From: Rickettsiella endosymbiont of Aleochara curtula
GTDB taxonomy: Bacteria; Pseudomonadota; Gammaproteobacteria; Diplorickettsiales; Diplorickettsiaceae
Assembly: GCF_964030935.1 (NCBI RefSeq)
Contig: NZ_OZ034990.1
Location: forward strand, 248,001-312,000
Direction: 5' to 3'
DNA: 64,000 nucleotides
Below the pieces are notes generated by a model. That model did not search any database. It saw nothing but the letters and a program-made list of their open reading frames with translations, and had not been told where the DNA came from. Shown here piece after piece: positions 20,066-28,386 of the stretch. The stretch's first letter is position 1; every line of letters begins with the position of its first letter. A program made the translations under genes and the position numbers.

Positions 20066-20782
20066 ATGGCCGGACACAGTAAATGGGCAAACATACAGCA
20101 TCGAAAAAATAAACAAGATGCCAAGCGTGGTAAATTATTTACCAAATTGATCCGCGAAATTACCGTGGCAGCCAGGATGGGCGGCGGCGATTTAAATAGT
20201 AATCCGCGTTTGCGTTTAGCCACGGATAAAGCTTTATCGGCTAATATGACCAGAGAGACTATCGAACGCGCGACTAAGCGCGGAGCGGGTGGTTTGGATG
20301 GTGCGCAAATGGAAGAGATCCGCTACGAGGGTTATGGTCCTAAAGGTGTCGCGGTGTTAGTGGATACCTTAACCGATAATCGTAACCGTACCGTGGCTGA
20401 AATCCGGCATGCGTTTAGTAAGTCAGGCGGGAACTTAGGTACTACGGGATCGGTCGGCTATTTGTTTAGCAAAAAAGGCGTGATTACTTTTCCACCGGGG
20501 TCGGAAGAGGAACGTATTTTAGAGATAGCTTTAGAGGAGGGCGCGGAAGATGCCATCACTTATCCAGATAATAGTATTGATATCTGGGTGGCAGAAAACC
20601 AATTAGCGGCCTTAACCAAGATTTACCAAGAAAAAAATTTAACTTTCGCGAATAGCGAAGTGACATGGTTAGCAAGTACCAAGCTTGAACTTAATGGTGA
20701 GGATCAAGAAAAGTTGGAGCATTTAATTGAACTGCTAGAAGATTTAGACGATGTGCAAAATGTCTACACTAACCAAGCCTAA
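20066..20782 (+). CDS. yebC: YebC/TACO1-family protein
   Basis: 238 residues, starting [20 protein letters not shown], the invariant N-terminus of the family, with [12 protein letters not shown] and [17 protein letters not shown] further in. YebC proteins bind the ribosome and ease translation of difficult (for example proline-rich) stretches; older annotations call them transcriptional regulators. The stop overlaps the ruvC start by one base (TAATG), so yebC-ruvC-ruvA are translationally coupled. This matches the conserved gammaproteobacterial order. Confidence 0.95.
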   Translation: MAGHSKWANIQHRKNKQDAKRGKLFTKLIREITVAARMGGGDLNSNPRLRLATDKALSANMTRETIERATKRGAGGLDGAQMEEIRYEGYGPKGVAVLVDTLTDNRNRTVAEIRHAFSKSGGNLGTTGSVGYLFSKKGVITFPPGSEEERILEIALEEGAEDAITYPDNSIDIWVAENQLAALTKIYQEKNLTFANSEVTWLASTKLELNGEDQEKLEHLIELLEDLDDVQNVYTNQA

Positions 20783-21330
20783 TGCTTAATCAGGAAAGTC
20801 AAAGTTTAAGTAAAAATGCCATTATTTTAGGTATCGATCCCGGTTCTTGCATCACCGGTTATGGCATTATTCAAATCGAAGGTTCACAATTAAGCTATCT
20901 GGATAGCGGTTGTATTAAAATGGCAAAGCTTGTCTTTTCAGAACGCTTAGAAAAAATATTTAGCGGTTTACAAAGTGTAGTACAACAATATGCACCGAGT
21001 GAGGCGGCCATAGAACAAGTATTTATGCATATCAATGCCAATGCGGCACTGAAGTTGGGTCAAGCGAGGGGCGCTGCGTTAGTGGCTGTGGCTGCAGCTA
21101 AATTAATGGTGAGTGAATATTCTGCTCGGCAAGTCAAACAATCGGTGGTTGGTTATGGAGCGGCTAATAAACAACAGGTACAACATATGGTACGACTGTT
21201 ATTAAATTTAGATAGGTCACCGCAAGCCGATGCCGCTGATGCATTGGCGATTGCGATTTGTCATGCCCAAGCGCGGCAGTCGGCAGGCCGAGGACTTAAA
21301 CAAGGATTTCGCAGGGGAAGAAGACGATGA
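20782..21330 (+). CDS. ruvC: Holliday junction endonuclease RuvC
   Basis: Resolves Holliday junctions during recombinational repair, acting as a dimer on RuvAB-processed junctions. Its 182 residues carry the four acidic catalytic residues with E. coli spacing: D19 (LGIDPGSC), E78 (AIEQVF), D150 and D153 ([11 protein letters not shown]). The N-terminus is about 12 residues longer than in E. coli because the only nearby ATG is the one coupled to yebC. It overlaps ruvA by four bases. Confidence 0.96.
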   Translation: MLNQESQSLSKNAIILGIDPGSCITGYGIIQIEGSQLSYLDSGCIKMAKLVFSERLEKIFSGLQSVVQQYAPSEAAIEQVFMHINANAALKLGQARGAALVAVAAAKLMVSEYSARQVKQSVVGYGAANKQQVQHMVRLLLNLDRSPQADAADALAIAICHAQARQSAGRGLKQGFRRGRRR

Positions 21331-21926
21331 TCAATCGATTACGCGGCATACTAATTGAAAAGCAGCCACCGTATCTACTCATTGAAGTAGCCGATGCGTT
21401 TACTTATGAAGTGCAAGCGTCTATGCATACGTTTTATCAATTACCTTTGTGTGGAGAAAAGGTTTTTTTATACACACAGTTTATTGTGCGTGAAGATGGT
21501 CATTTTTTGTATGGTTTTAGCACAGCCGATGAGCGCGCCTTATTTACGCAATTATTAAAAGTAAATGGTGTGGGACCCAAAGTCGCACTAGGTATTTTAT
21601 CAAAAATATCCGCTTCAGAATTTATTAGTTGCGTCGAGCAGCAAAATGTCAGTGCTTTACAACAGGTTCCAGGTATTGGAAAAAAAACCGCTGAACGTTT
21701 AATCATCGAAATGCGTGATCGTTTAAAAAGTTTATCCCATAACCAATGTGGAGAATCCGAAAAAACTACAATTCGTTCTTTACAGCACTTTCAACAAGAC
21801 GCGATTGCGGCATTGATAGCCTTGGGTTATAAAAATCAGGAAGCGAGTCGAGCAGTACTACAGATTAAAGACACATCATTGTCTTTAGAATCGTTAATTC
21901 GACAAGCTTTAAATAGCGTCAACTAA
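21327..21926 (+). CDS. ruvA: Holliday junction branch-migration protein RuvA
   Basis: The tetrameric junction-binding partner of the RuvB motor, 199 residues. The N-terminal OB-fold (1-62, [20 protein letters not shown]) is followed by two helix-hairpin-helix motifs ([13 protein letters not shown] and [13 protein letters not shown]) and a C-terminal domain (about 150-199) that contacts RuvB. It starts inside the ruvC stop (ATGA). Unusually, ruvB does not follow directly: an antisense orphan gene lies between. Confidence 0.96.
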   Translation: MINRLRGILIEKQPPYLLIEVADAFTYEVQASMHTFYQLPLCGEKVFLYTQFIVREDGHFLYGFSTADERALFTQLLKVNGVGPKVALGILSKISASEFISCVEQQNVSALQQVPGIGKKTAERLIIEMRDRLKSLSHNQCGESEKTTIRSLQHFQQDAIAALIALGYKNQEASRAVLQIKDTSLSLESLIRQALNSVN

Positions 21927-21943
21927 GTTTAAATAAGTCCCAT

Positions 21944-22648
21944 TCAAGTGAAACGAGGGGATGTGGAGGAGTTTATATAACTTATTTCAGTGTTTACCTG
22001 CCCATCTTCTATAGAACCATAGAAACCAGGAGCGTAATTTCTGCTTGTACTAGGTTCTGGCGTAAGACGAGATGCCTGAGTGGGAACAGCGTTTTGAGCA
22101 GCGTGAATTTCGGGGTTTAAAATAATGTCAGCTTTTTCAAGCGTTGTTAATTCGTCTAGGATACTGTGCAATAGGTTATGGAGATTTTTCGCTTCGTCCC
22201 GGTTATTAAAAAATAGATCCATTAACACCCAAGAAAAAATAAACAGAGGAATGACTGCTAAAGGGGGAAATGCAATTGATGCCCCGACGCTGGCAATTAT
22301 CATAAAAACAACCATTTCGCCGGTGTTATCCGTAATGATATTTAAAAAATCCTTGATTCGTGGGTAGCGTTCACAGCTGACGTTATACCGCTTGAGATTT
22401 TCAATCAGTTCTTTCATTTTTTTTGAGACGTAACTTTTAATCCTATCTTCAGCACTTTTTTCAGCTAACTTATCTAATTTTTGAATCAATATTAGACTAT
22501 CCTGAACTAAAATTGTACGGCAACCCTTTATCCGTTTAATACTCGTTAAATCTAAGGTATTTTGATTTTCACCCGACCAGTTTAGCGCTTCGAGAAAGGG
22601 TAATGCTTTTAATAATGCAGCGGTATTGACAGAAAATGCTTTTAACAT
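21944..22648 (-). CDS. orphan protein with central membrane hairpin, inserted between ruvA and ruvB
   Basis: A 234-residue protein not matched to a family I know. Layout: a soluble helical N-terminal region (1-105), two adjacent membrane helices (about 110-128 and 132-150, MVVFMIIASVGASIAFPPLA then VIPLFIFSWVLMDLFF), a short helix and a proline/serine/threonine-rich tail (about 185-234). A good ribosome site (AAGGA, seven bases before the ATG) supports translation. It runs antisense inside the otherwise conserved ruvCAB unit, so it is probably a later insertion. The same layout is seen in the gene at 59382. A membrane-targeted effector is one possibility. Confidence 0.65.
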   Translation of the reverse strand: MLKAFSVNTAALLKALPFLEALNWSGENQNTLDLTSIKRIKGCRTILVQDSLILIQKLDKLAEKSAEDRIKSYVSKKMKELIENLKRYNVSCERYPRIKDFLNIITDNTGEMVVFMIIASVGASIAFPPLAVIPLFIFSWVLMDLFFNNRDEAKNLHNLLHSILDELTTLEKADIILNPEIHAAQNAVPTQASRLTPEPSTSRNYAPGFYGSIEDGQVNTEISYINSSTSPRFT

Positions 22649-22783
22649 GGTTAATTCCTTTTTGTTGTATTATATAGTCATAGACTATGCTATTTTTTTT
22701 ATCACGGCAATGATTGAATTAATCATAATTGGACAATTAAGATAGTAGTGGCTTAATTCAGAATAAACTGTTTATTATTATTT

Positions 22784-23839
22784 ATGCAAATCACTGATCG
22801 CTTAACTGCTACTAAAAAACTTTCTGAAGATGAAAAGTTACACCCACGTATTCGGCCACTGGCGTTAGCGGATTATTTGGGACAAGCCTCAGTTTGTGAG
22901 CAAATGGCATTGTTTATTCATGCCGCGCGCGCTAGAAACGAAGCCTTAGATCATGTGTTAATTGTAGGGCCGCCGGGTTTGGGTAAAACCACGTTGGCGC
23001 ATATCATTGCGCATGAAATGGGCGTCGCACTTAAACAAACTTCTGGTCCGATTTTAGAAAGAGCCGGTGACTTGGCCGCATTATTAACCCATCTTGAAGC
23101 AAAAGAAGTGTTGTTTATTGATGAAATACATCGTTTAAGTCCGGTAATTGAAGAAATACTGTATCCAGCCTTAGAAGATTATCAATTAGATATCATGATA
23201 GGCGAGGGGCCAGCCGCACGTTCGATTAAATTAGATTTGCCGCCGTTTACATTAATTGGTGCGACGACACGCGCTGGTTTATTAACGTCACCACTGCGCG
23301 ATCGATTTGGCATTGTACAACGCTTAGAGTTTTATAGTGTGCCTGATCTGTGTCGTATCGTGACGCGTTCGGCAGGAATTTTAGGCGTGGCGATTGATGC
23401 AAAAGGCGCGAATGAAATTGCCAAGCGTGCGCGTGGTACACCACGAATTGCCAATCGCTTATTGCGCCGAGTTAGAGATTTTGCTGAAGTAAAAGCCGAT
23501 GGTAAGATTGATGAACGACTCGCCGCACAAGCTTTAGATCTACTCGAAGTTGATAAAGAAGGTTTTGATCAACAAGACCGAAAATTATTATTAACCTTAC
23601 TTGAAAAATTTGACGGTGGACCGGTCGGTTTAGACAGCTTAGCTGCCGCCATCGGTGAAGAACGTGATACGATAGAAGAAGTGATCGAACCGTATTTAAT
23701 TCAGCAAGCCTTTATCATGCGTACACCGCGTGGCCGCATTGCCACAAAAAAAACCTATATTCATTTTGGATTGACGATGCCGGGTCATCTTAACGGACAA
23801 AAACAACTCAATTACGATTTTTCTGATAGAATAAACTAA
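22784..23839 (+). CDS. ruvB: Holliday junction helicase RuvB
   Basis: AAA+ motor that drives branch migration with RuvA; 351 residues. Walker A is GPPGLGKTT, Walker [10 protein letters not shown], sensor 1 [18 protein letters not shown] with the arginine finger, and a C-terminal winged helix ends [18 protein letters not shown]. Separated from ruvA by the antisense orphan, it must have its own promoter in the 135-base gap upstream. In relatives ybgC and tolQ follow; here ybgC is absent. Confidence 0.97.
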   Translation: MQITDRLTATKKLSEDEKLHPRIRPLALADYLGQASVCEQMALFIHAARARNEALDHVLIVGPPGLGKTTLAHIIAHEMGVALKQTSGPILERAGDLAALLTHLEAKEVLFIDEIHRLSPVIEEILYPALEDYQLDIMIGEGPAARSIKLDLPPFTLIGATTRAGLLTSPLRDRFGIVQRLEFYSVPDLCRIVTRSAGILGVAIDAKGANEIAKRARGTPRIANRLLRRVRDFAEVKADGKIDERLAAQALDLLEVDKEGFDQQDRKLLLTLLEKFDGGPVGLDSLAAAIGEERDTIEEVIEPYLIQQAFIMRTPRGRIATKKTYIHFGLTMPGHLNGQKQLNYDFSDRIN

Positions 23840-23845
23840 TATAAA

Positions 23846-23989
23846 CTCGTGCTTAAAAGATACAAAAGATTGAAATAATTTACTCGCCATTGCGAGTACG
23901 TAAAACATGATCGTCATTGCGAGCACCGTAGGTGCGTGGCAATCCATGGATGGCCGCGGCCTCACTGACGCTTCGGCCTCGCCATGACG
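23846..23989. repeat. interspersed inverted-repeat element, copy 3 (extended)
   Basis: A full element from CGTCATTGCGAGC (23912) to CTCGCCATGACG (23989), preceded by the TTGAAATAATTTACTCG extension shared with copy 2. The right arm is of the long type that also contains GGCCTCACTGACGCTTCGGCC. It occupies the ruvB-tolQ gap, where ybgC lies in related genomes. Confidence 0.85.
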
Positions 23990-24045
23990 GTGCGTGATTT
24001 TTATCAGTGAGATGTATCTCATACAAAATATAATGAGGATAGGTA

Positions 24046-24747
24046 ATGCCAACGGTTGATCCCACACTATGGAGTTATTTTTCCGCTGCTAGCGGAATTG
24101 TTAAATTGGTTATGTTAATTCTGCTGGTGGGATCCATCGTATCCTGGTCGATGATTTTACAACGTGGATTTATGCTAAGGCGTTCAAGAAAATTACTGGC
24201 GCAATTTGAAGACAAATTTTGGTCAGGTATTGATCTAAGTAAACTCTATGCCGATTTAAATCGTGAACAAGATGAACACGTCGGCTTGGCCAGTATTTTT
24301 CATTCTGGATTTCGTGAGTTTATGCGTTTACACCAACAAGTGGGCGATATGCCGGTTGTTATTATGGAAGGTGTGCAACGTGCGATGCGCATTGCCTATT
24401 CCGAACAACATCAACAATTAGAAAAACATCTCGATTTTTTAGCGACGTTAGGTTCGACCAGTCCATACATTGGTTTGTTTGGTACGGTATGGGGCATCAT
24501 GACCTCTTTCCAAGCATTATCCGCTTCGCAACAGACGGCGACCATTGCGATGGTCGCACCGGGTATTTCGGAAGCCTTAATCGCCACAGCGATGGGTTTA
24601 TTTGTCGCTATCCCCGCGGTGATTTTTTATAATCGTTACTCTCATCAAATTCAACATTTATTACATAATTATCACCGCTTTCAAGAAGAGTTCGCGAATA
24701 TTTTGTACCGTCAAGTTCATGGGAATACGGGGAGTTATGTTGCATAA
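24046..24747 (+). CDS. tolQ: Tol-Pal motor protein TolQ
   Basis: Inner-membrane proton-channel subunit, related to ExbB and MotA, that powers the Tol-Pal system for outer-membrane constriction during division. 233 residues with three membrane helices (about 18-38, 140-160, 172-192). The conserved region LATLGSTSPYIGLFGTVWGI spans the second helix. AGGATAGG precedes the ATG. tolR begins inside the last codons, so the two are coupled. Confidence 0.96.
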   Translation: MPTVDPTLWSYFSAASGIVKLVMLILLVGSIVSWSMILQRGFMLRRSRKLLAQFEDKFWSGIDLSKLYADLNREQDEHVGLASIFHSGFREFMRLHQQVGDMPVVIMEGVQRAMRIAYSEQHQQLEKHLDFLATLGSTSPYIGLFGTVWGIMTSFQALSASQQTATIAMVAPGISEALIATAMGLFVAIPAVIFYNRYSHQIQHLLHNYHRFQEEFANILYRQVHGNTGSYVA

Positions 24748-25195
24748 TCCTTATCAATTTCCAATGCTACGACGTAAAGGTCCGATGTCTGAGATCAATG
24801 TCGTTCCCTACATCGATGTGATGTTAGTGTTATTGGTGATTTTTATGGTCACGACGCCACTCTTGTCACAAGGTATTAAAGTGAATTTGCCGCAAGCTCA
24901 AGCGCAAACCATTGCGCCGGCGCAGGAACCTATTATTGTATCGATAGATGTCCAAGGACTTTATTATTTAAACACTGCTGCGCATCCTGAAACAGCTTTA
25001 AATGCCGATCAATTAAGCCGAGAGGTGAGCGAACAAATACGTAGTGCCGAACAAAAAAAAACGCCGCGCCAAGTGTTTGTGAAAGGAGACAAAAAGGTTG
25101 ATTATGGCAAAGTAGTGACAGCCATGGTTTTATTGCAACAAGCCGGTGCCATCAATATCGGGTTGTTAACCGAGTCACCGCCAAAAGCGGTTTGA
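24737..25195 (+). CDS. tolR: Tol-Pal protein TolR
   Basis: Partner of TolQ in the proton channel, related to ExbD and MotB. The single membrane helix has the essential aspartate in VVPYIDVMLVLLVIFMVT. A periplasmic domain ends with the family motif FVKGDKKVDYGKVV. The frame opens at an ATG at 24719, but MLHNPYQFPMLRRKGPMSEI from 24737 looks like a more natural N-terminus. Its GGGGAG lies very close (2 bases), so the start is uncertain by a few codons. It overlaps tolQ by 11 bases and is followed after 10 bases by tolA. Confidence 0.94.
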   Translation: MLHNPYQFPMLRRKGPMSEINVVPYIDVMLVLLVIFMVTTPLLSQGIKVNLPQAQAQTIAPAQEPIIVSIDVQGLYYLNTAAHPETALNADQLSREVSEQIRSAEQKKTPRQVFVKGDKKVDYGKVVTAMVLLQQAGAINIGLLTESPPKAV

Positions 25196-25205
25196 ATCCT
25201 GATGT

Positions 25206-26048
25206 ATGTTGAGTCGAGTTAATAAAGAAAATGTTGCTTATTCGCTAAGCTTTGCGATTCTGTTGCATATCGTCTTATTTTTAGCGTTATTCTTGACGCT
25301 ACGGCATAGTAGCAAATTATTATTTTTAGCGCCGCCGCCTTTGCAAGTAATTCATGCGACGGCGATATCGATGGATGCATTGCCGCAAAAACCTGCGCCG
25401 GTTGTCGAGGAAATAAAACCGCCATCTCCTGTTGCTGCACAGACACTATCGAAACCGGCATTATTGGAAAAAAGTCCAGTCGTGGTACCGATTAAACAAA
25501 ACAAAGTCTCTAAAGCCGAGCGGGATAAATTAATTCCGCTAAAATCGCCGAATAAACAGTCTTCATTAGTAAAAAAAGTGTTGCCCGTTAAAACTAAAGC
25601 AACAAAAGCGCTGGCCAATAAATCAAAAAAAGTCAGTACTCAACATCCTAAAGCGTCAAAAGCATCATTAAAGTTAGTTGAAAAAAATGTTCAGCAATTA
25701 CTTGATCAAGAAATGAAATCACTAGCGAAACAACAGATCAATGCCGCACGCAACGCCGCGACTACCGATAAATATCGTCATCTTATTCTACAAGCGATTG
25801 CGCAGCAATGGATCATTCCGCCAGAAATGAATAAACATTTGGAAACGAAATTAGCGGTACATTTAGCACCGGGCGGCATGGTGTTAGAAGTGATTATTGT
25901 CAAAAGCAGCGGTAATTCGGTATTGGATAGGTCTGCACAAACGGCAGTGTATAAGGCATCGCCTTTGCCCGTACCAAAAAATAAGGGTTTGTTTCACACA
26001 TTTCGGCAAATCAATCTGACCGTACGTCCCGAAGGTGTGATCACGTAA
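25206..26048 (+). CDS. tolA: Tol-Pal linker protein TolA
   Basis: 280 residues. An N-terminal inner-membrane helix (about 13-32), a long proline- and then lysine/alanine/serine-rich periplasmic rod (about 50-180) and a C-terminal TonB/TolA-like domain (about 190-280, QAIAQQWIIPPEMN ... VIIVKSSGNSVLDRSA ... PLPVPKN). It spans the periplasm and contacts Pal and TolB. It is shorter than E. coli TolA (421), mainly in the rod. Normally tolB and pal follow at once; here they lie about 9.5 kb downstream. Confidence 0.93.
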   Translation: MLSRVNKENVAYSLSFAILLHIVLFLALFLTLRHSSKLLFLAPPPLQVIHATAISMDALPQKPAPVVEEIKPPSPVAAQTLSKPALLEKSPVVVPIKQNKVSKAERDKLIPLKSPNKQSSLVKKVLPVKTKATKALANKSKKVSTQHPKASKASLKLVEKNVQQLLDQEMKSLAKQQINAARNAATTDKYRHLILQAIAQQWIIPPEMNKHLETKLAVHLAPGGMVLEVIIVKSSGNSVLDRSAQTAVYKASPLPVPKNKGLFHTFRQINLTVRPEGVIT

Positions 26049-26119
26049 TAACTAGTTTTTAATTTTGCTCCTTGCAAAATATGATGCAAAGATAATAATA
26101 AGTAATTTATTTTTAATTA

Positions 26120-26155
26120 ATAGGTGATTGTTTATTTTTAAGGTTCACCTATACT
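26120..26155 (+). promoter_or_regulatory. possible promoter with operator-like dyad
   Basis: An inverted repeat ATAGGTGA (26120-26127) / TCACCTAT (26145-26152) brackets the spacer of a possible promoter: -35 TTGTTT (26128-26133), 16 bases, -10 TATACT (26150-26155). It lies about 85 bases before the ATG of the 26239 gene. A dyad there could be a repressor site; this is inference. Confidence 0.35.
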
Positions 26156-26238
26156 TTGTCAGTCTAGAAAATTATTTTTTGAATTAGTTTTTTAGATGCA
26201 AAGTAAATAATAAACTAAACTATTTAGAGAAATAAATT

Positions 26239-27219
26239 ATGAATGAATCCAAAAAATTAACCAAAGAAGAAAAAATAGCAGCAAGAAAAGCAAAGGAAGC
26301 GGGTGGTCAAAAAGCAATAATGAAAGAAAAGCTTGGTCAACTTGGCATTAAAATAAAGGAAGATAAAAAAGTTTTTTTAGTACAGGCAAAAGCAATAAAT
26401 TATTTTCTTGCTATCTATCAACAACTAGGAGAAAGAGCGTTAATAAGTAAGGTTAATGAAAAAAAGCTCGGTGCAGATATGGAGCTAATAATAGATAGGA
26501 TACTTGATCATCCGTTGGAGGGCTCCAAGTATTCGCCGAAAACTTGGGCTAAAACGATAATTCTTGCTTATGCTTCTTCAGATATTCTTGGCCAAGACCA
26601 TCTTCAAGCATTTCTGAAAAACATCAAAAAAAATGAATATCCTAGAGCAGCAACTACTATTTTAATTTGTCTTAAGGAAATTGAAGCAGTAGCTAATTTA
26701 GGATCTGAGAAAGAAGCGGCTATTCTTAGACGAGCAGATCTTTATGAGCTGGCTACCTATATTAAAATTCTTTATTATCAGCGTAGTTTAAATAGTGCGG
26801 CACTTGAAACGATCTATCAAGGCCTCGGTAAATCTATTAACTATTTAGAGTCATCTAAAGAGTTGTTAAAAGAAGGTTTGGATAAGCTAACCCAACTTTT
26901 TGTAGATAAACTAGGTTCAGATCAAATTAAAAGAATTATCGATCGGATTCTTGATTTAGAGATTAACAACCCGGCACGGCTCGTTAGTGAACTTTATGAA
27001 AATTTTAAAAATAAAGAGCAGATAACAATCAAGGATATTGAACAATTTATCAGTGAGCATGACTATCTCTTACCTATTTTTAAGAAATTGCAGACTGAAA
27101 AACAAAACAGCCCAGTTGTATCGAGAGCGTCATTCTGCTCAAGCTTATATACAGTACCGGTAAAATCAGAACAAGCTGATGATGCCAGTGCTTCAGTTTC
27201 ATCCTTTCGTCCTCAATAG
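26239..27219 (+). CDS. orphan helical protein, 326 residues
   Basis: Unknown function. Strongly charged and helical, without signal peptide or membrane segments. The N-terminus is a lysine/alanine-rich helix (KEEKIAARKAKEAGGQKA). The middle shows 35-40-residue periodicity (AKTIILAYASSDILGQDHL, then AATTILICLKEIEAV) that looks like the helical solenoid units of the 11749 and 28387 proteins, though more diverged. The C-terminal 35 residues are serine-rich and likely disordered. It is the first gene of the insert that separates tolA from tolB. Confidence 0.6.
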   Translation: MNESKKLTKEEKIAARKAKEAGGQKAIMKEKLGQLGIKIKEDKKVFLVQAKAINYFLAIYQQLGERALISKVNEKKLGADMELIIDRILDHPLEGSKYSPKTWAKTIILAYASSDILGQDHLQAFLKNIKKNEYPRAATTILICLKEIEAVANLGSEKEAAILRRADLYELATYIKILYYQRSLNSAALETIYQGLGKSINYLESSKELLKEGLDKLTQLFVDKLGSDQIKRIIDRILDLEINNPARLVSELYENFKNKEQITIKDIEQFISEHDYLLPIFKKLQTEKQNSPVVSRASFCSSLYTVPVKSEQADDASASVSSFRPQ

Positions 27220-27257
27220 GAATCATGGTTTTCTATTTTGATTAGAAAATAGGATTA

Positions 27258-27300
27258 TTTTTCAGAATAAATAGGGGAAACTCTACTTTATTCTGGGAAA
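27258..27300. repeat. inverted repeat after the 26239 gene
   Basis: Arms 27258-27271 and 27287-27300 pair over about 14 bases (core CAGAATAAA / TTTATTCTG) with a 15-base loop. It lies about 40 bases after the 26239 stop. A smaller CTATTTT/AAAATAG hairpin precedes it. There is no U-run directly after it on either strand, so it is at best an atypical terminator. Confidence 0.45.
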
Positions 27301-27371
27301 TATAAAAAAACATCTCGATTCGATAAATAAATTGTTATTCATTACAGTTTAGATAATAAATATAAACAATT

Positions 27372-27429
27372 ATTAAGTTTATCTTAAGGATCTAAAATTA
27401 TACTCGATCATTCTTAAACTCAGCTTAAG
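27372..27429 (+). promoter_or_regulatory. PmrA-box-like sites and -10 upstream of the 27437 gene
   Basis: Salmonella PmrA binds YTTAAK-N5-YTTAAK, and Legionella and Coxiella PmrA sites are similar. ATTAAG-TTTAT-CTTAAG at 27372-27388 matches with one mismatch. It is followed ten bases later by TATACT (27399-27404), a good -10 with no proper -35, as expected for an activated promoter. A second copy, CTTAAA-CTCAG-CTTAAG (27413-27429), also has one mismatch but lies against the start codon and overlaps the ribosome site AAGG, so it could act in repression or be chance in AT-rich DNA. Confidence 0.5.
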
Positions 27430-27436
27430 GTCGATC

Positions 27437-28309
27437 ATGTTAAAGCACACTGCTAGTTTTAAACAAGAACAACAAAGAATTTTAAAAGAAATTTGCCGAG
27501 AGATTCCTAATGTTGAAGGAGTGATAAAAGATTATGAAGAAAAGATAGTAAAACTAAAAAAATTATTACCTCTTATGCGTGCGATTGAAAAACTTTCTCA
27601 AAAAGAAAAAGAAACGCCTGAAGAAATCAACAGTTTTAATAAAATGATTGCTATGTATGAAGAACAAACCATCCTTTTGGCTCAATCTGAAAATATAAAT
27701 CAAACAGTGAAAGTACATACATCAAGCAATTCTTCAGTGCCAATGCCACCAGTAATTTATGAAAAGGCACCTGAGCAAATTGTCAATAAGGGTTCTTTCC
27801 TTCAACAAATCCAAGAAGCTCAACTAAAACCAGTTGCTAAAAATAAAGTTGAAAAGAAGCCTGCTCCAATGGATAAAAAAGAAAAGGGTTCACCTGTTTT
27901 TGTCATTAATCCAAACGATCTTGCTGGTGTTAAACTTAAATCTGTAGATCCTAAAAATTCAGTCACTTTAAGCCATGATGAAAAGAAGCCCACAGAATAT
28001 GAGAAAAAATTTGCTGAAATACAAGCATACAACAAAGAGATAAATAATATAGTTCCATCTCAAACTAACGATAAATCTTCCGAAAAATGGGAAAATTTAT
28101 TAGACGTTTTATGTAACGACTATTTAACGGCGGCTAAAGAGTTTATTGAACGTCCAAATAGATCTTTATCCTTAATTCAAGATTCCAGTGAAAGTAGACC
28201 TACTTCAATGATGTTTGATAAAACATTACGACCTTTTCAAACAGATTTATCTGCTCTAGAGCAAAACAAACCTGTTATTGTAGGGGGAATTCCGAAACTA
28301 AAAGTATAA
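27437..28309 (+). CDS. orphan protein behind PmrA-like promoter, effector candidate
   Basis: 290 residues, not recognised. An N-terminal helical, probably coiled-coil half (1-90, EICREIPNVEGVIKDYEEK ... LKKLLPLMRAIEKLSQKEK) is followed by a proline/serine/lysine-rich linker (about 95-200) and a short helical segment (about 200-245). The last 40 residues are mostly extended. There is no signal peptide or membrane helix. The upstream PmrA-box-like sites, the lack of relatives I can name and the position in an accessory insert make it the best candidate here for a PmrA-controlled Dot/Icm substrate. A strong terminator follows. Confidence 0.65.
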   Translation: MLKHTASFKQEQQRILKEICREIPNVEGVIKDYEEKIVKLKKLLPLMRAIEKLSQKEKETPEEINSFNKMIAMYEEQTILLAQSENINQTVKVHTSSNSSVPMPPVIYEKAPEQIVNKGSFLQQIQEAQLKPVAKNKVEKKPAPMDKKEKGSPVFVINPNDLAGVKLKSVDPKNSVTLSHDEKKPTEYEKKFAEIQAYNKEINNIVPSQTNDKSSEKWENLLDVLCNDYLTAAKEFIERPNRSLSLIQDSSESRPTSMMFDKTLRPFQTDLSALEQNKPVIVGGIPKLKV

Positions 28310-28330
28310 AATATTGAAAACTGAAGATAG

Positions 28331-28365
28331 AAAAGCATACTGTGTTTAAACAGTATGCTTTTTTT
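28331..28365. terminator. strong Rho-independent terminator, possibly bidirectional
   Basis: A perfect 13-base stem AAAAGCATACTGT / ACAGTATGCTTTT (28331-28343 and 28350-28362) with a six-base loop and a T-run to 28365. It lies between the convergent 27437 and 28387 genes. The A-run on its other side lets it serve the minus strand too. Confidence 0.9.
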
Positions 28366-28386
28366 ATTAGTTCAGATTAACAGGAT

